A stretch of DNA of 64,000 nt, from the NCBI RefSeq assembly GCF_014640555.1, contig NZ_BMHE01000004.1, positions 30,997 to 94,996 of the forward strand, written 5' to 3'. The DNA comes from Paenibacillus marchantiophytorum. GTDB lineage: Bacteria; Bacillota; Bacilli; Paenibacillales; NBRC-103111. This document shows, piece after piece, positions 25,909 to 34,742 of the stretch. Under the pieces are notes generated by a model. The model saw nothing but the letters and a program-made list of their open reading frames with translations. It was not told the origin of the DNA and searched no databases. Positions within the stretch are counted from its first letter, which is position 1. Each line of letters opens with the position of its first letter. The position numbers and the translations under genes are program-made.

Positions 25909-26538
25909 ATGAGCACACAAGTACAAAACGAAGTATTAAAAGTATTGGAAGAGCGTCACTCTGTCAAACAATATCAAACAGGTCACCAAATTCCTAAAGC
26001 TGATCTGGATGCCATCCTGACTGGAGCTTCCTTAGCACCTTCTTCCTGGAACCTGCAGCACTGGAAACTGCTCGTCATTGACGATCAAGCTCAAAAAGAA
26101 AAATTACTGCCAATCGCTTATGGACAAAAACAAATCGTTGAAAGCTCTGTGGTTATCGCTGTTCTAGGAGATCTGGAAGCTAACAAAAATGCGGATGCTG
26201 TTTTTGGTCCAGCTGTAGAAGCAGGTTTCATTCCTCAATCCGTAAAAGACAGCTTGGTAGCTCAAATCGAAGGAGCTTACCAATATCCGCAAGTCGCTCG
26301 CGATGAAGCTATCCGTAATGGTTCCTTGGCTGCCATGCAGCTTATGCTGGCTGCTAAATCCCTTGGCTATGACACTTGCCCAATGGGTGGTTATGATGCT
26401 GGCAAATTCGTTGAAGCTTTCAACGTACCTTCCCGCTATGTACCTGTTATGTTGATCAGCCTTGGATTAGCTGCTACGCCTGCAAGATCTGCTGGCCGTT
26501 TCTCCTTGGATCAAGTTGTCGTTTCCAACACTTTTTAA
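25909..26538 (+). CDS. Nitroreductase-family FMN oxidoreductase
   Basis: A 209-residue flavoprotein of the NfsB/YdgI/YodC type. RHSVKQY near the N-terminus is the FMN-phosphate contact, SLAPSSWNLQHW lines the flavin, and GYDTCPMGGYDA near the C-terminus is the second FMN-binding loop. It reduces nitro compounds or quinones with NAD(P)H; the true substrate is unknown. ATG at 25909 follows GGAGGG. It is monocistronic between a consensus promoter and a strong terminator, and its codon use looks like that of a highly expressed gene. Confidence 0.9.
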   Translation: MSTQVQNEVLKVLEERHSVKQYQTGHQIPKADLDAILTGASLAPSSWNLQHWKLLVIDDQAQKEKLLPIAYGQKQIVESSVVIAVLGDLEANKNADAVFGPAVEAGFIPQSVKDSLVAQIEGAYQYPQVARDEAIRNGSLAAMQLMLAAKSLGYDTCPMGGYDAGKFVEAFNVPSRYVPVMLISLGLAATPARSAGRFSLDQVVVSNTF

Positions 26539-26547
26539 TAAAAAATG

Positions 26548-26596
26548 AACAAAAGGCATGGCTTCCATCTGAGTATGGGAGTTCATGCCTTTTGTT
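26548..26596. terminator. Strong terminator after the nitroreductase gene
   Basis: A 13-bp perfect stem AACAAAAGGCATG / CATGCCTTTTGTT with a long loop. Its T-rich arm serves the plus strand, and the minus strand gene ends next to it. Confidence 0.8.
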
Positions 26597-26603
26597 ATGT
26601 GAG

Positions 26604-27686
26604 TTAATGGAATGGATCCGTTTCAAACCATATTTCATCGATAAGCTTATTGCGATATAGCATAGACACATTAAAGGTTTCATAGTCTTTTTCTTTATCC
26701 AGCTCGTCCAGTAATAAAGAAGCGATTAACTCTCGGTCATCCGAATCACCAGGTTCCCGGAAATCAATAAACCCCGTCAACTGCCGAGAACTGACATCAA
26801 CCGTAGCTGTGCCTATTGGCAAGCCGCCATAAGACTGTTGATAGATTTCATACGTTAACGTATCCCCATCATCGCGAGCCATTACAATCGTATAATCCTC
26901 CGGATTAGGCGGAAGCGTCGCATCGCTATGGATATCTTCGACCAAATCCAATAAATCAATATGCGTCAACTCCACCGTATCAATCGTTTCTCCGTTATAT
27001 ATCATATTGAAAATGAACGTATCCGTCTCATCTTCATTGAAATCGGCAACAACTAACTCCGTCACCAAATCCATTTCTTCATCAAACGGATCAAATTTCC
27101 AGATGACATCACCAATGACATCCGAACCATATACATGCGTAGACGCTTCAGCCACCAACTCTGAATCCTTATCATAAACATGATATTCTACACGATTTCT
27201 GTTCTCCGCAACAATAACAAGCTCATAACCATGCTGCTTCTTACGCTCTTGAATCATATCCATTTGGTCCAGCCCATAATCAGCATCAATGTCATCGAAA
27301 CGCGTCTCATCGCTCACCCATTCATAATTGACGGCTTCATCATGGGATTGCCGGATATCCGCCAAATTGTCCACCTCGAATATAGCTGGCTGCATAGCAT
27401 GATCTGTCGCAATGACAAAGTCATACTCACTGTAACTGACCAAAACCTCGCATTCCTTAATTCCACAGGCATCAATCACATCTTGAATATACGATTGTAC
27501 GAACGCATACACCTTTTTCTTGTTTGCGATCGTAATCGACTGCTGCTCCAGATGAATCGAGCCTTTAAGTCGATCCGATTCCCTGTAGACTAGCGTTAAC
27601 GTACCGACAAACTCCCCATTATACATAATATCGCAGACTTCGCCGCCTGCTGTTTTCAGGTCGGGTCTAAGCATAATATCGGCCAC
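26604..27686 (-). CDS. Acidic hypothetical protein
   Basis: About 360 residues, strikingly acidic (many D/E, for example DDIDADYGLDQMD and DFNEDETD), with no signal peptide or membrane helix, so probably cytoplasmic. Two or three related beta-strand modules can be seen, each with a pattern like NGEFVGTLTLVY / NGETIDTVELTH / RNKLIDEIWFET, hinting at internal duplication. I do not recognise a family. The start is uncertain: GTG 27686 lies 11 bases after GAGGAGG, and a TTG at 27752 lies in the promoter region. Confidence 0.7.
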   Translation of the reverse strand: MADIMLRPDLKTAGGEVCDIMYNGEFVGTLTLVYRESDRLKGSIHLEQQSITIANKKKVYAFVQSYIQDVIDACGIKECEVLVSYSEYDFVIATDHAMQPAIFEVDNLADIRQSHDEAVNYEWVSDETRFDDIDADYGLDQMDMIQERKKQHGYELVIVAENRNRVEYHVYDKDSELVAEASTHVYGSDVIGDVIWKFDPFDEEMDLVTELVVADFNEDETDTFIFNMIYNGETIDTVELTHIDLLDLVEDIHSDATLPPNPEDYTIVMARDDGDTLTYEIYQQSYGGLPIGTATVDVSSRQLTGFIDFREPGDSDDRELIASLLLDELDKEKDYETFNVSMLYRNKLIDEIWFETDPFH

Positions 27687-27780
27687 GACTTTACTCGCCT
27701 CCTCTACAGATCTTATTATAATTCTTCTGTAGATTCCCCCAACATCGACCAATTTATGAGTAATCAGGATAAACGTCTAT

Positions 27781-27808
27781 ACACATTTATCCCTTGCTTC
27801 ATATGCTA
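27781..27808 (+). promoter_or_regulatory. Candidate sigma-K (mother-cell sporulation) promoter of the yjcZ-like gene
   Basis: CATATGCTA (27800-27808) fits the sigma-E/K -10 consensus CATANNNTA, with AC 17 bases upstream at 27781-27782 as the short sigma-K -35 element. It lies 35 bases before the start of the YjcZ-type gene. Confidence 0.5.
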
Positions 27809-27843
27809 TCTTATAACTAGCTTCAAGAAGGAGGGAAATCCAC

Positions 27844-27930
27844 ATGTCAGCAGTCGGTGCACACTCATCCGGGGCCATCTTGGTACTCTTTATTTTATTG
27901 GTTATTATCACTAGCGCTTTTGTTATTTAA
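27844..27930 (+). CDS. YjcZ-family sporulation small membrane protein
   Basis: A 28-residue peptide: a short Ser/Ala-rich N-terminus followed by one hydrophobic helix with AILVLFILLVIITSAF, the signature of the YjcZ/YhfZ-like sporulation family. ATG at 27844 follows AAGGAGGG by seven bases. A sigma-K-like promoter lies upstream and a terminator directly downstream, so it is a single-gene transcript. The function of the family is not established beyond forespore/coat association. Confidence 0.85.
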   Translation: MSAVGAHSSGAILVLFILLVIITSAFVI

Positions 27931-27940
27931 TTTAAAAAAG

Positions 27941-27988
27941 CAAAAAGAGACGGCATCCACGTCATGACGTTGGAACCGTCTCTTTTTT
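27941..27988. terminator. Bidirectional terminator between yjcZ-like and glycosyltransferase genes
   Basis: CAAAAAGAGACGG pairs with CCGTCTCTTTTTT, with an inner palindrome ACGTCATGACGT. T-runs follow on both strands. Confidence 0.85.
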
Positions 27989-29423
27989 ATGAATTCATAG
28001 ATTCATTTAATCGTTGGCGTTCGTTTTCTATGGCAGTGATTTTGGCTTTCAGCCTTTCACTAACTTCTTTTTGTTGACTGTGCTTGACGAAAATACCTTT
28101 GGCTCGGCTTAATTTACCTGAGCGCATGGCAAGTTCGCCCAAAGCCACCTCTACCTTCCACTCACCGAGTTTGTAATCCGCACTCACACTGCCACGATAG
28201 TGAGGCAAACTGGACAGCGATTTCTTATAGCTGATCTCCGCTAATCGCAGCAAGGCATCCGCTTGCTTCACCCGAACCTGAGCCAGCATATAGTGAGCAT
28301 CCGGAAAATCGGGATGACTGGCAATCAGCTTGTGACAATACGCTTCCGCTTCAGTGAAATTCGTGCGTACCATCATAATCTGATATAGAAACTTATACAC
28401 ATCAGGCATCCTGCCAAACATCGGTGTTTGCAGCCCCAGGCGCTCCGCCTCGAGCAACGCGGCATACGCCTGGTTTTCTTCGCCAATGCGAAGCGACTCC
28501 CTGCCGTAATACAACCAATGACCAGGGTTCTCCGGTTCTTCGAGTGTCATAAGCTTCAACAAGCGCAGATTTCTTGCGAATTTGGCTCTGCTTTGCATGA
28601 CAGAAGGTTCGTAACCGAAATGAAACAATCTAATTTTAACCGCGCGTCGGTACATATCATTGTGGAAAATCCCCTTGTCAGTTCCCACTTGTTCATGCAC
28701 ACGCCCATAGAATCTAAGCCCTCTGCGCATAGGAAACATGCGAACTTGTGAGAAATCATGGTGAATCGTGCCACTCACTTGATTCAAATGCCAAACGTGC
28801 AGGGCAGGAACCGCATCCAAATGATGAAATACACCTGCAGCTTCTCTCAAAGAAGCGATGTCTTCAGAAACCAACACATCATCCGCATCTACCCAAATCA
28901 CCCAGTCGGATTTCACATGCTCAAGACCTATATTGCGTGCCGCGGCAAAGTCGTCCGTCCAGGTAATTGGAACAATCTTTACCTTAGGGTACTGAGCAGC
29001 AATAAGGCGCGTCTCATCCGTCGAAGAGTCTACGAGGAGAATCTCATCTACAGCTCCCTGCAAAGCTAAGATGCATTTTGCAATATTAGACGCTTCATTT
29101 TGAGTTAAAATAGCGGCAGTTACGGTGACCTTGGGCACCGCGAGCAGATCATCCATATCCTCGCGGGGCTCACCAGCCGCAAGTTGATCCAACCGCTTAT
29201 AAATATGGGCTGCCCACTGCGCTTGAGGATCAAGCAGCCAAGCGCGGTCGAAAACGCGCTTGGCTGCTTGGCCTTGATTTTGAAGCAAAAGAGTTTCGCC
29301 TAGCATGACCCATAGTTGCGCGTCTAGCGGGTTTTTGGCAAGAGCCTGTTTAAGTTCGGTTTCCGCAAGAGCAAACTGCTTATTCGTAAGGAAACTTGAT
29401 AGCTTATCTTGTAATTGATCCAT
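27987..29423 (-). CDS. TPR-containing family 2 glycosyltransferase (SunS-like)
   Basis: About 478 residues. Residues 1-85 are TPR helices (LWVMLGETLLLQNQGQAAKRVF), and residues 105-330 are a GT-A fold glycosyltransferase with AAILTQNEASNIAKCI, VDEILLVDSSTDET and the metal-binding WVDADDVL. More TPR-like helices follow. The same domain layout occurs in SunS, which glycosylates a peptide cysteine. The start is ATG 29423 (AGGG upstream), or GTG 29429, which shares one base with the stop of the preceding gene. That coupling makes the 692-residue secreted protein or a related surface polymer a possible substrate, which is inference. Confidence 0.85.
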   Translation of the reverse strand: MDQLQDKLSSFLTNKQFALAETELKQALAKNPLDAQLWVMLGETLLLQNQGQAAKRVFDRAWLLDPQAQWAAHIYKRLDQLAAGEPREDMDDLLAVPKVTVTAAILTQNEASNIAKCILALQGAVDEILLVDSSTDETRLIAAQYPKVKIVPITWTDDFAAARNIGLEHVKSDWVIWVDADDVLVSEDIASLREAAGVFHHLDAVPALHVWHLNQVSGTIHHDFSQVRMFPMRRGLRFYGRVHEQVGTDKGIFHNDMYRRAVKIRLFHFGYEPSVMQSRAKFARNLRLLKLMTLEEPENPGHWLYYGRESLRIGEENQAYAALLEAERLGLQTPMFGRMPDVYKFLYQIMMVRTNFTEAEAYCHKLIASHPDFPDAHYMLAQVRVKQADALLRLAEISYKKSLSSLPHYRGSVSADYKLGEWKVEVALGELAMRSGKLSRAKGIFVKHSQQKEVSERLKAKITAIENERQRLNESMNS

Positions 29424-29428
29424 ACTCA

Positions 29429-31507
29429 CTACCCTGGAAGTGGCGGCTGGATTGGTTTGATGAAAGGTACGATAAATTTACGACTTCCAAATTCGGGATC
29501 TATGATAAAGACCGTTTGGGTATGCATCTGATCATATTGCGAAATACGTACAAAAGAACCTGTTTCAAACGATAGAATTGCATTATTATCTGAAGTTATG
29601 AAGCTTCCATAATATCTTTTTCCATAATCAAAAGACGGATATAACCGCGAAAAGCTGATAGCTGGATCACCACTGTATTGCGTATCGTAGGGAGAGATCA
29701 CATTGATGGTAAAATCACTCTGATACATGATATATTCCGACTCCTTCAATACAGATAAAACTTGAATAGCTGAACTCGTGTCAGCCTCCAATAAAGCAGC
29801 ATCAAATTTCAAATAGTGGTCTTCGTAGACACTGGCTGTTACTGATGATTGATTTTTTGATCTAAAACTGACAATGCTTTTGTCGTCTCCAATTCCCCAT
29901 CTGCTTCTGTAATCCACAATGAAGCTGCTCGTTCCTGCAGCATTGGATTCGTACATATCCATTCCGTTGATACTATCAGGGAATAACCCTGAATTGTTAT
30001 TGTTAATGGAAACGTCTAGTTCAGTAGGTACTTCGTGTTGAGAATCATAGGCAAATATCTTGTCTATGCTCCCACCGTGATTAGGGATCATTGAACTTCT
30101 AATAATGCTTCCCTCGATACCTAATGTTTCTGCGCTGCCACCCGAATGCAAAACTTTAATCTCATAATGCATATTATCATTTTCAGGATCTGTAAACATT
30201 TCGCTTAAATCAATCTCTGAATTATTGGATAAATGAAGAACAGCGTTGCTCGGATTGTAATCTGGATTTGAATGTGTTGAAAAATGATGAACAATTTTGT
30301 TTGTTAAATTCAATACAGGGGAGCCATTTTTCACAGTTACCGTGAAATTTGGACCTACATGTTGAGCGTAACCATCGCTATATGATATTGAAAATGTTGC
30401 TATACCTTCACGGTGTGGCACTAGCGTAATATTTCCTTCTTCATTAATTATTGTTGCAATGTCAGAATTTGAAGAAGCAAACGATACTGAAATGTTATCT
30501 CCATCTGCGTCAGTAAAGAAATCTTTTACTCTTCCAAGAGAGACGTTCCTCCTAGCGGTAACTTCACGATCATTAAAAGGATTATTTACGTTCAAAACAG
30601 GAGGATGATTAATCGTACCTGTGCCAGTAATATTAACAGTAACCGGTCCAACCGAAACTACCCCACCCTTCCCATCACGCGCGAACACCTTGAAGGTACT
30701 GGTCCCAATTGATTTAGGATCAATTTTCCACTGAGTTTGAGGTTCCTCTTCTGATCCTCCTTCTTCTTCGACAGGGTAATACTCTACGATGTCGGCAGAA
30801 TTACCACTTAATTTAACGATTGAAATTTGAATTTCATCCCCGTCAATATCAGCGAAAAAGCTCTGAAGATTTTTCAATTTCAGTTTATCTAGGTCTGTCT
30901 CGTTTTTGTCAATCGTATAACTAGTCACAAATGAACTTGGTGTAATTTGATATGGAGCATGATTGCCTTCCGTAGTTCCAGGGGCTTTGGCGGGGCCGAT
31001 TGTGGAAAGAAGATTTTTTATCGAATTAGCATCCGAATACTGCGACGGGTTAGCAATGATTTTTTTGACTGTTTCTACGATGTCAAAGTTTTTAGGTGCA
31101 GTTAACGTATCGTCCACGGTCACATCAAACGTTTCGACGAATCTTAGCCCATCATTACTATACTTAATTGTGAAACTAGCTGTCCCGACAGTAGCAGGAT
31201 TAATTTTCAACAAGCCTGCTGAAGTTAAATTCTGATCAAGGTTAGCAACTGCTAAATTGCTTGAATTGATTTCAAAATTGTTACTAGGTCCCCTAAAAAT
31301 GGTTTTCAAATCGATTACATTCGAATATCCGTTTAAAGGAATCACCATATTACTTATTTCGTTGACAGGTACGGGTGGTGGCAGTTCATTGGCTGATACG
31401 TGAACATCAAGCGGCGTTCCCCCAACGAAAGGCATCGTCACTAACGCAGTCGTTAAGGCAACCTTCATTGCTTTTCCCTTTTTCCTAGACTTTAACTTTT
31501 CTCCCAA
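29429..31507 (-). CDS. Secreted multi-domain protein with cadherin/Ig-like repeats
   Basis: A 692-residue exported protein. The N-terminus is basic (KLKSRKKGK), then a hydrophobic core ends near VSA-NE. The body has tandem beta-sandwich modules with dystroglycan-type cadherin-like signatures: FFADIDGDEIQIS, FFTDADGDNISVS and MFTDPENDNMHYE each begin a Ca-binding D-x-D-x-D type loop. No enzyme motif or anchor is seen at the C-terminus. The first start is TTG 31507; ATG 31468 with AAAAGGG upstream is also possible. It is coupled to the SunS-like transferase by a one-base overlap. Confidence 0.78.
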   Translation of the reverse strand: MGEKLKSRKKGKAMKVALTTALVTMPFVGGTPLDVHVSANELPPPVPVNEISNMVIPLNGYSNVIDLKTIFRGPSNNFEINSSNLAVANLDQNLTSAGLLKINPATVGTASFTIKYSNDGLRFVETFDVTVDDTLTAPKNFDIVETVKKIIANPSQYSDANSIKNLLSTIGPAKAPGTTEGNHAPYQITPSSFVTSYTIDKNETDLDKLKLKNLQSFFADIDGDEIQISIVKLSGNSADIVEYYPVEEEGGSEEEPQTQWKIDPKSIGTSTFKVFARDGKGGVVSVGPVTVNITGTGTINHPPVLNVNNPFNDREVTARRNVSLGRVKDFFTDADGDNISVSFASSNSDIATIINEEGNITLVPHREGIATFSISYSDGYAQHVGPNFTVTVKNGSPVLNLTNKIVHHFSTHSNPDYNPSNAVLHLSNNSEIDLSEMFTDPENDNMHYEIKVLHSGGSAETLGIEGSIIRSSMIPNHGGSIDKIFAYDSQHEVPTELDVSINNNNSGLFPDSINGMDMYESNAAGTSSFIVDYRSRWGIGDDKSIVSFRSKNQSSVTASVYEDHYLKFDAALLEADTSSAIQVLSVLKESEYIMYQSDFTINVISPYDTQYSGDPAISFSRLYPSFDYGKRYYGSFITSDNNAILSFETGSFVRISQYDQMHTQTVFIIDPEFGSRKFIVPFIKPIQPPLPG

Positions 31508-31579
31508 TCACATCACGTCCTAACCTAGTATTCTTTCTCCCATTCTACCATACGTAATAATATGGAAAAACCCCCAAAA

Positions 31580-31607
31580 CGACAAAAACCCCCAAAAACC
31601 GGGGATT
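31580..31607 (-). terminator. Terminator after the Cof-type phosphatase gene
   Basis: On the minus strand AATCCCC and GGGGGTT pair around GGTTTTT and are followed by TTTTTG. A second G5T5 tract follows. Confidence 0.55.
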
Positions 31608-31617
31608 TAATCGGAAT

Positions 31618-32424
31618 TTAATAGGACAAACAATACTTTATTAAAGCTTCATGCACACCTTCATCATTATTAGATGATGTTATTACATCCGCAGCCTGCA
31701 AAACACCCTCTGGAGAATTGGCTACTGCAACGCCAAGACCGGCGAAATCCATCATTTCCAGATCATTGAAGTAGTTGCCGATGGCCATAATTTCACTAGG
31801 ATCTATCTCTAATGACGAAGCCAAAGTCTTCAAAGCATTCCCTTTATTCGCGATCGGATTCATCACATCAATAAATAAATCTCCGCTGCGAATCATTCGC
31901 AAATGTCCATATAATTGCTGTTCTTCCCAATCTTGCTGTACGCGATCGAGCACATCCGGCTGGCTAAAAAGCGTATATTTGACGATCGGCAGCCCTAGCT
32001 CTGATACGCTCGTAACAAGCTTAGGGGTAATCAAAAATTTCTTGTACATCTGTTTCTCATAATCACTTATGCGCTCAATATACATGTTGAATGAAGTGCA
32101 AACATCAAAATGAATGGCTTCCCTTCTTACATAATTCAACATAGGCTCAATTTCAGGCACTGTAAAAGCAAACTCGTTAACTAACGTGAGTCCCCGCTCA
32201 TCAGCGTAAACCGTGGCAGCCCCATTATGGGTAATCATCGTTCCTTCCAATCCCAATTGCTGAAGAAGAGGCAACGTGCTGTCCGGTGCTCTTCCTGTGC
32301 AAAGGACGATATGACATCCTTGATCATGAACTTCTTGAATCGTTGCAATCGTCTTTTCTGTTAATACATGGTCGTCATTTAGAAGCGTTCCGTCTACATC
32401 CAGAGCAATTAGTCGATATTTCAA
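31618..32424 (-). CDS. Cof-type HAD phosphatase
   Basis: A 268-residue HAD hydrolase of the Cof (type IIB cap) class. Motif I is LDVDGTLL with Asp9 as nucleophile and Asp11 as acid/base; motif II is VLCTGR; motif IV is AIGNYFNDLEMM with the Mg-binding Asp. These enzymes dephosphorylate sugar phosphates, FMN or pyridoxal phosphate; the substrate is not visible. The start is TTG 32424, after AAGGAG. Confidence 0.92.
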   Translation of the reverse strand: MKYRLIALDVDGTLLNDDHVLTEKTIATIQEVHDQGCHIVLCTGRAPDSTLPLLQQLGLEGTMITHNGAATVYADERGLTLVNEFAFTVPEIEPMLNYVRREAIHFDVCTSFNMYIERISDYEKQMYKKFLITPKLVTSVSELGLPIVKYTLFSQPDVLDRVQQDWEEQQLYGHLRMIRSGDLFIDVMNPIANKGNALKTLASSLEIDPSEIMAIGNYFNDLEMMDFAGLGVAVANSPEGVLQAADVITSSNNDEGVHEALIKYCLSY

Positions 32425-32484
32425 AGTTTTCGCTCTCCTTGTAATTCGCGTTTAGATCGTTTTATTGTAACATAGGACCATTGG

Positions 32485-34742
32485 TTATTGAACCCTATGT
32501 ACACCAACTGATTTATTCACATTCCCTATGATTTGGATCGGGATATCTTCCGATTTAACAATCCCATTCTTATATTGGATGCGAAAATGAATCGTTTGTA
32601 ATCCTTCCGGCAAACCCTCTGAAAAAGACTGAAACTTCGGATCAAATAATTCACCCTGAAATAAAACCGCATCTCCTGCTAAAGCCATCAAGCGCTCAGA
32701 CACATAAAGGGGCTGCCCATCTATCCCCGTCGAATCGATCCATGCTGTCACTTCCTCCACTGGGGCCGGTGAACTGATGCTGGATACTATGAAAATTTCC
32801 CCAGAATAAAATTCTTTAGGAGGTACTGATGTTTGATGACCGCTTTTCTCATGCCATATCAGCCAATTAGCTGTGTAATTCACACTGGATTGAATCGTTA
32901 AAGGAAGTACTGTCATCCATTTGATAACCGTTGAAGAGAGAAAATTATCAGCAACAGTTAACGAAATCTTATACGTGCCTGGATTTAAGAAGAGATCTGT
33001 CACATCTTTCGTGGAAAATTGTTTGACAGTCCCATCGGGGTGCTCAACCGTCCATAGAGCAGATAACTTATCACCGTCAGGATCCGTTGATAAATTGTCG
33101 ATCCGAACACGATCACCTTCCCAAACTGGCTTAGGGGACCAATCAAAATCTGCTGCCGGTGCGCGATTTATGTAAAACCACGTTTGGTCCGAATAGTCAG
33201 ACCAAGCAATTCCATCAAAAACTCGAACACGCACACGAAGCTTCCCCCCTGTTGGCAAATCTTGATTCACAACCCAACTTCCTGAATTAGACATCGTTCC
33301 TTGATAGAACTGACCGGAATCCACAACCATAAGGTTGTTGGCTTCATTCGTAATCTGCAGTTGGAAATACATATACGTTGTGGCCGGATCAGAATCAGAT
33401 TGATTCCACTTAAATGTAGGCCTTAACTCTGAAAAAATAGTAGGCGTCGTCTGCGACCCACTGGGCACAGCCAAGCTGGCTGTTGGTGGACGATTAGTCA
33501 TAAACCAACCCGAGTTTGACCAATCAGACCAGTACTTCCCATCGTAGACACGAACTTGCTTTTGTAAAGGTTTTCCGTCATTCGGCAGCAGCCCTATGGG
33601 GAACGGATTCTCAGCAATCCATGAAGTTAACCGTGTGTAGTAGGAACATCCGTACCTCGACCCAGAGTCCGAATCCACGCTGCATCCAGATTCATAGGAC
33701 CCACTTCGTGAAACATCATAATAACCCCCAGCAGAGGTGTACTTCAGCTGCATTCCGTTCTCATCCAAAACGCGGTATTGCCAACTTTTGAATTCTGTAT
33801 TCGCATCAGCATCAGATTGGTTCCATGATGGGATCAGTGAAGTTCCTGTTATTGCGGTTGGGTTTGTTCGAGTTCCGTTCGGGTATGTCAGCCACGCATT
33901 TGGCGGAAAGCCGCTGCTCATGTATTTTTCATCCCATCCAGACCATAACCCCAATTCATCCTGAACCCTTACTCTAACTTTATACACTTGATTACTGTTC
34001 AAGGTCATATAGTAGGGGGCCGACATAGGGACGACTGTTCCATCACTTATTGCATTCGCTGATCTGACAACATTGGGATTATTATAGCTAATCCAACGGT
34101 ACTGAGGATTGCTATAATAATCGTACCAGTAATACTGCACATCAATTTCGTAAGCCTTAATCATACTGTCAGCATCATAATCTACAGCTTTCCACGAAAA
34201 AAGCGGATTCGTAGTGGCAGATCCCGAGGGATGGTCATAATCCACACCAGAGGGTGAGGTAAGTTGAACAAAAGGAACATGATTAATCGGTGGAGCATTG
34301 AGCCAAATAAAAGCTTCTGCCCAGTCAGACCAAGCGCCATATTCATCTTTGACAGCCACCCTGAACGTGTACATGCCCATTTCTTTTACTCTGCTTATTT
34401 TGCCTTCAACAGAGGTGCCATCAGGTAAAATGTACTCGTATTTACGATCAAGAATGCCTCTATTCGCACAGTAATTGATCCCTGTAGATTCCGTCGAACA
34501 AATTCCTTCTGATAACCAGCGATCCGGATCGTAGCTTTGATCATCATAAGTCACATTATAATAAGGATCCTGTGACACCTGAAGAACGCTAATCGGCCTT
34601 CTGTGAATCAATACATTTCTGGCATATGGATCTGATTCCGATTGGTAAGCTTCGAAGGTAGAATTTGGGAAAGCATAACCACTAGGCGCGGGATCATCCG
34701 TCCCCCACAAAGTCATCCGATAGATACCAACCTTGTCCAAAA
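32485..34742 (-). CDS. C-terminal part of the frameshifted giant surface protein
   Basis: This frame continues the upstream giant protein after a one-base shift near 34739-34742. The first convincing residues are LDKVGIYRMTLWGTDDPAP. About 750 residues follow with repeated modules of fibronectin/Ig type, each holding W-S-D-W or WSDYSDQTWFY strands and P-x-F-x-W-N-Q-S-D-A/S-D loops (at least four copies). A PKD-like module (DNLSTDPDGDKLSALWTVEHPDG) and a final beta domain complete it. A longer frame from 34848 exists, but its first 38 residues (many Cys, Trp and Arg) are the shifted reading of upstream coding sequence, not a real N-terminus. Confidence 0.75.
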
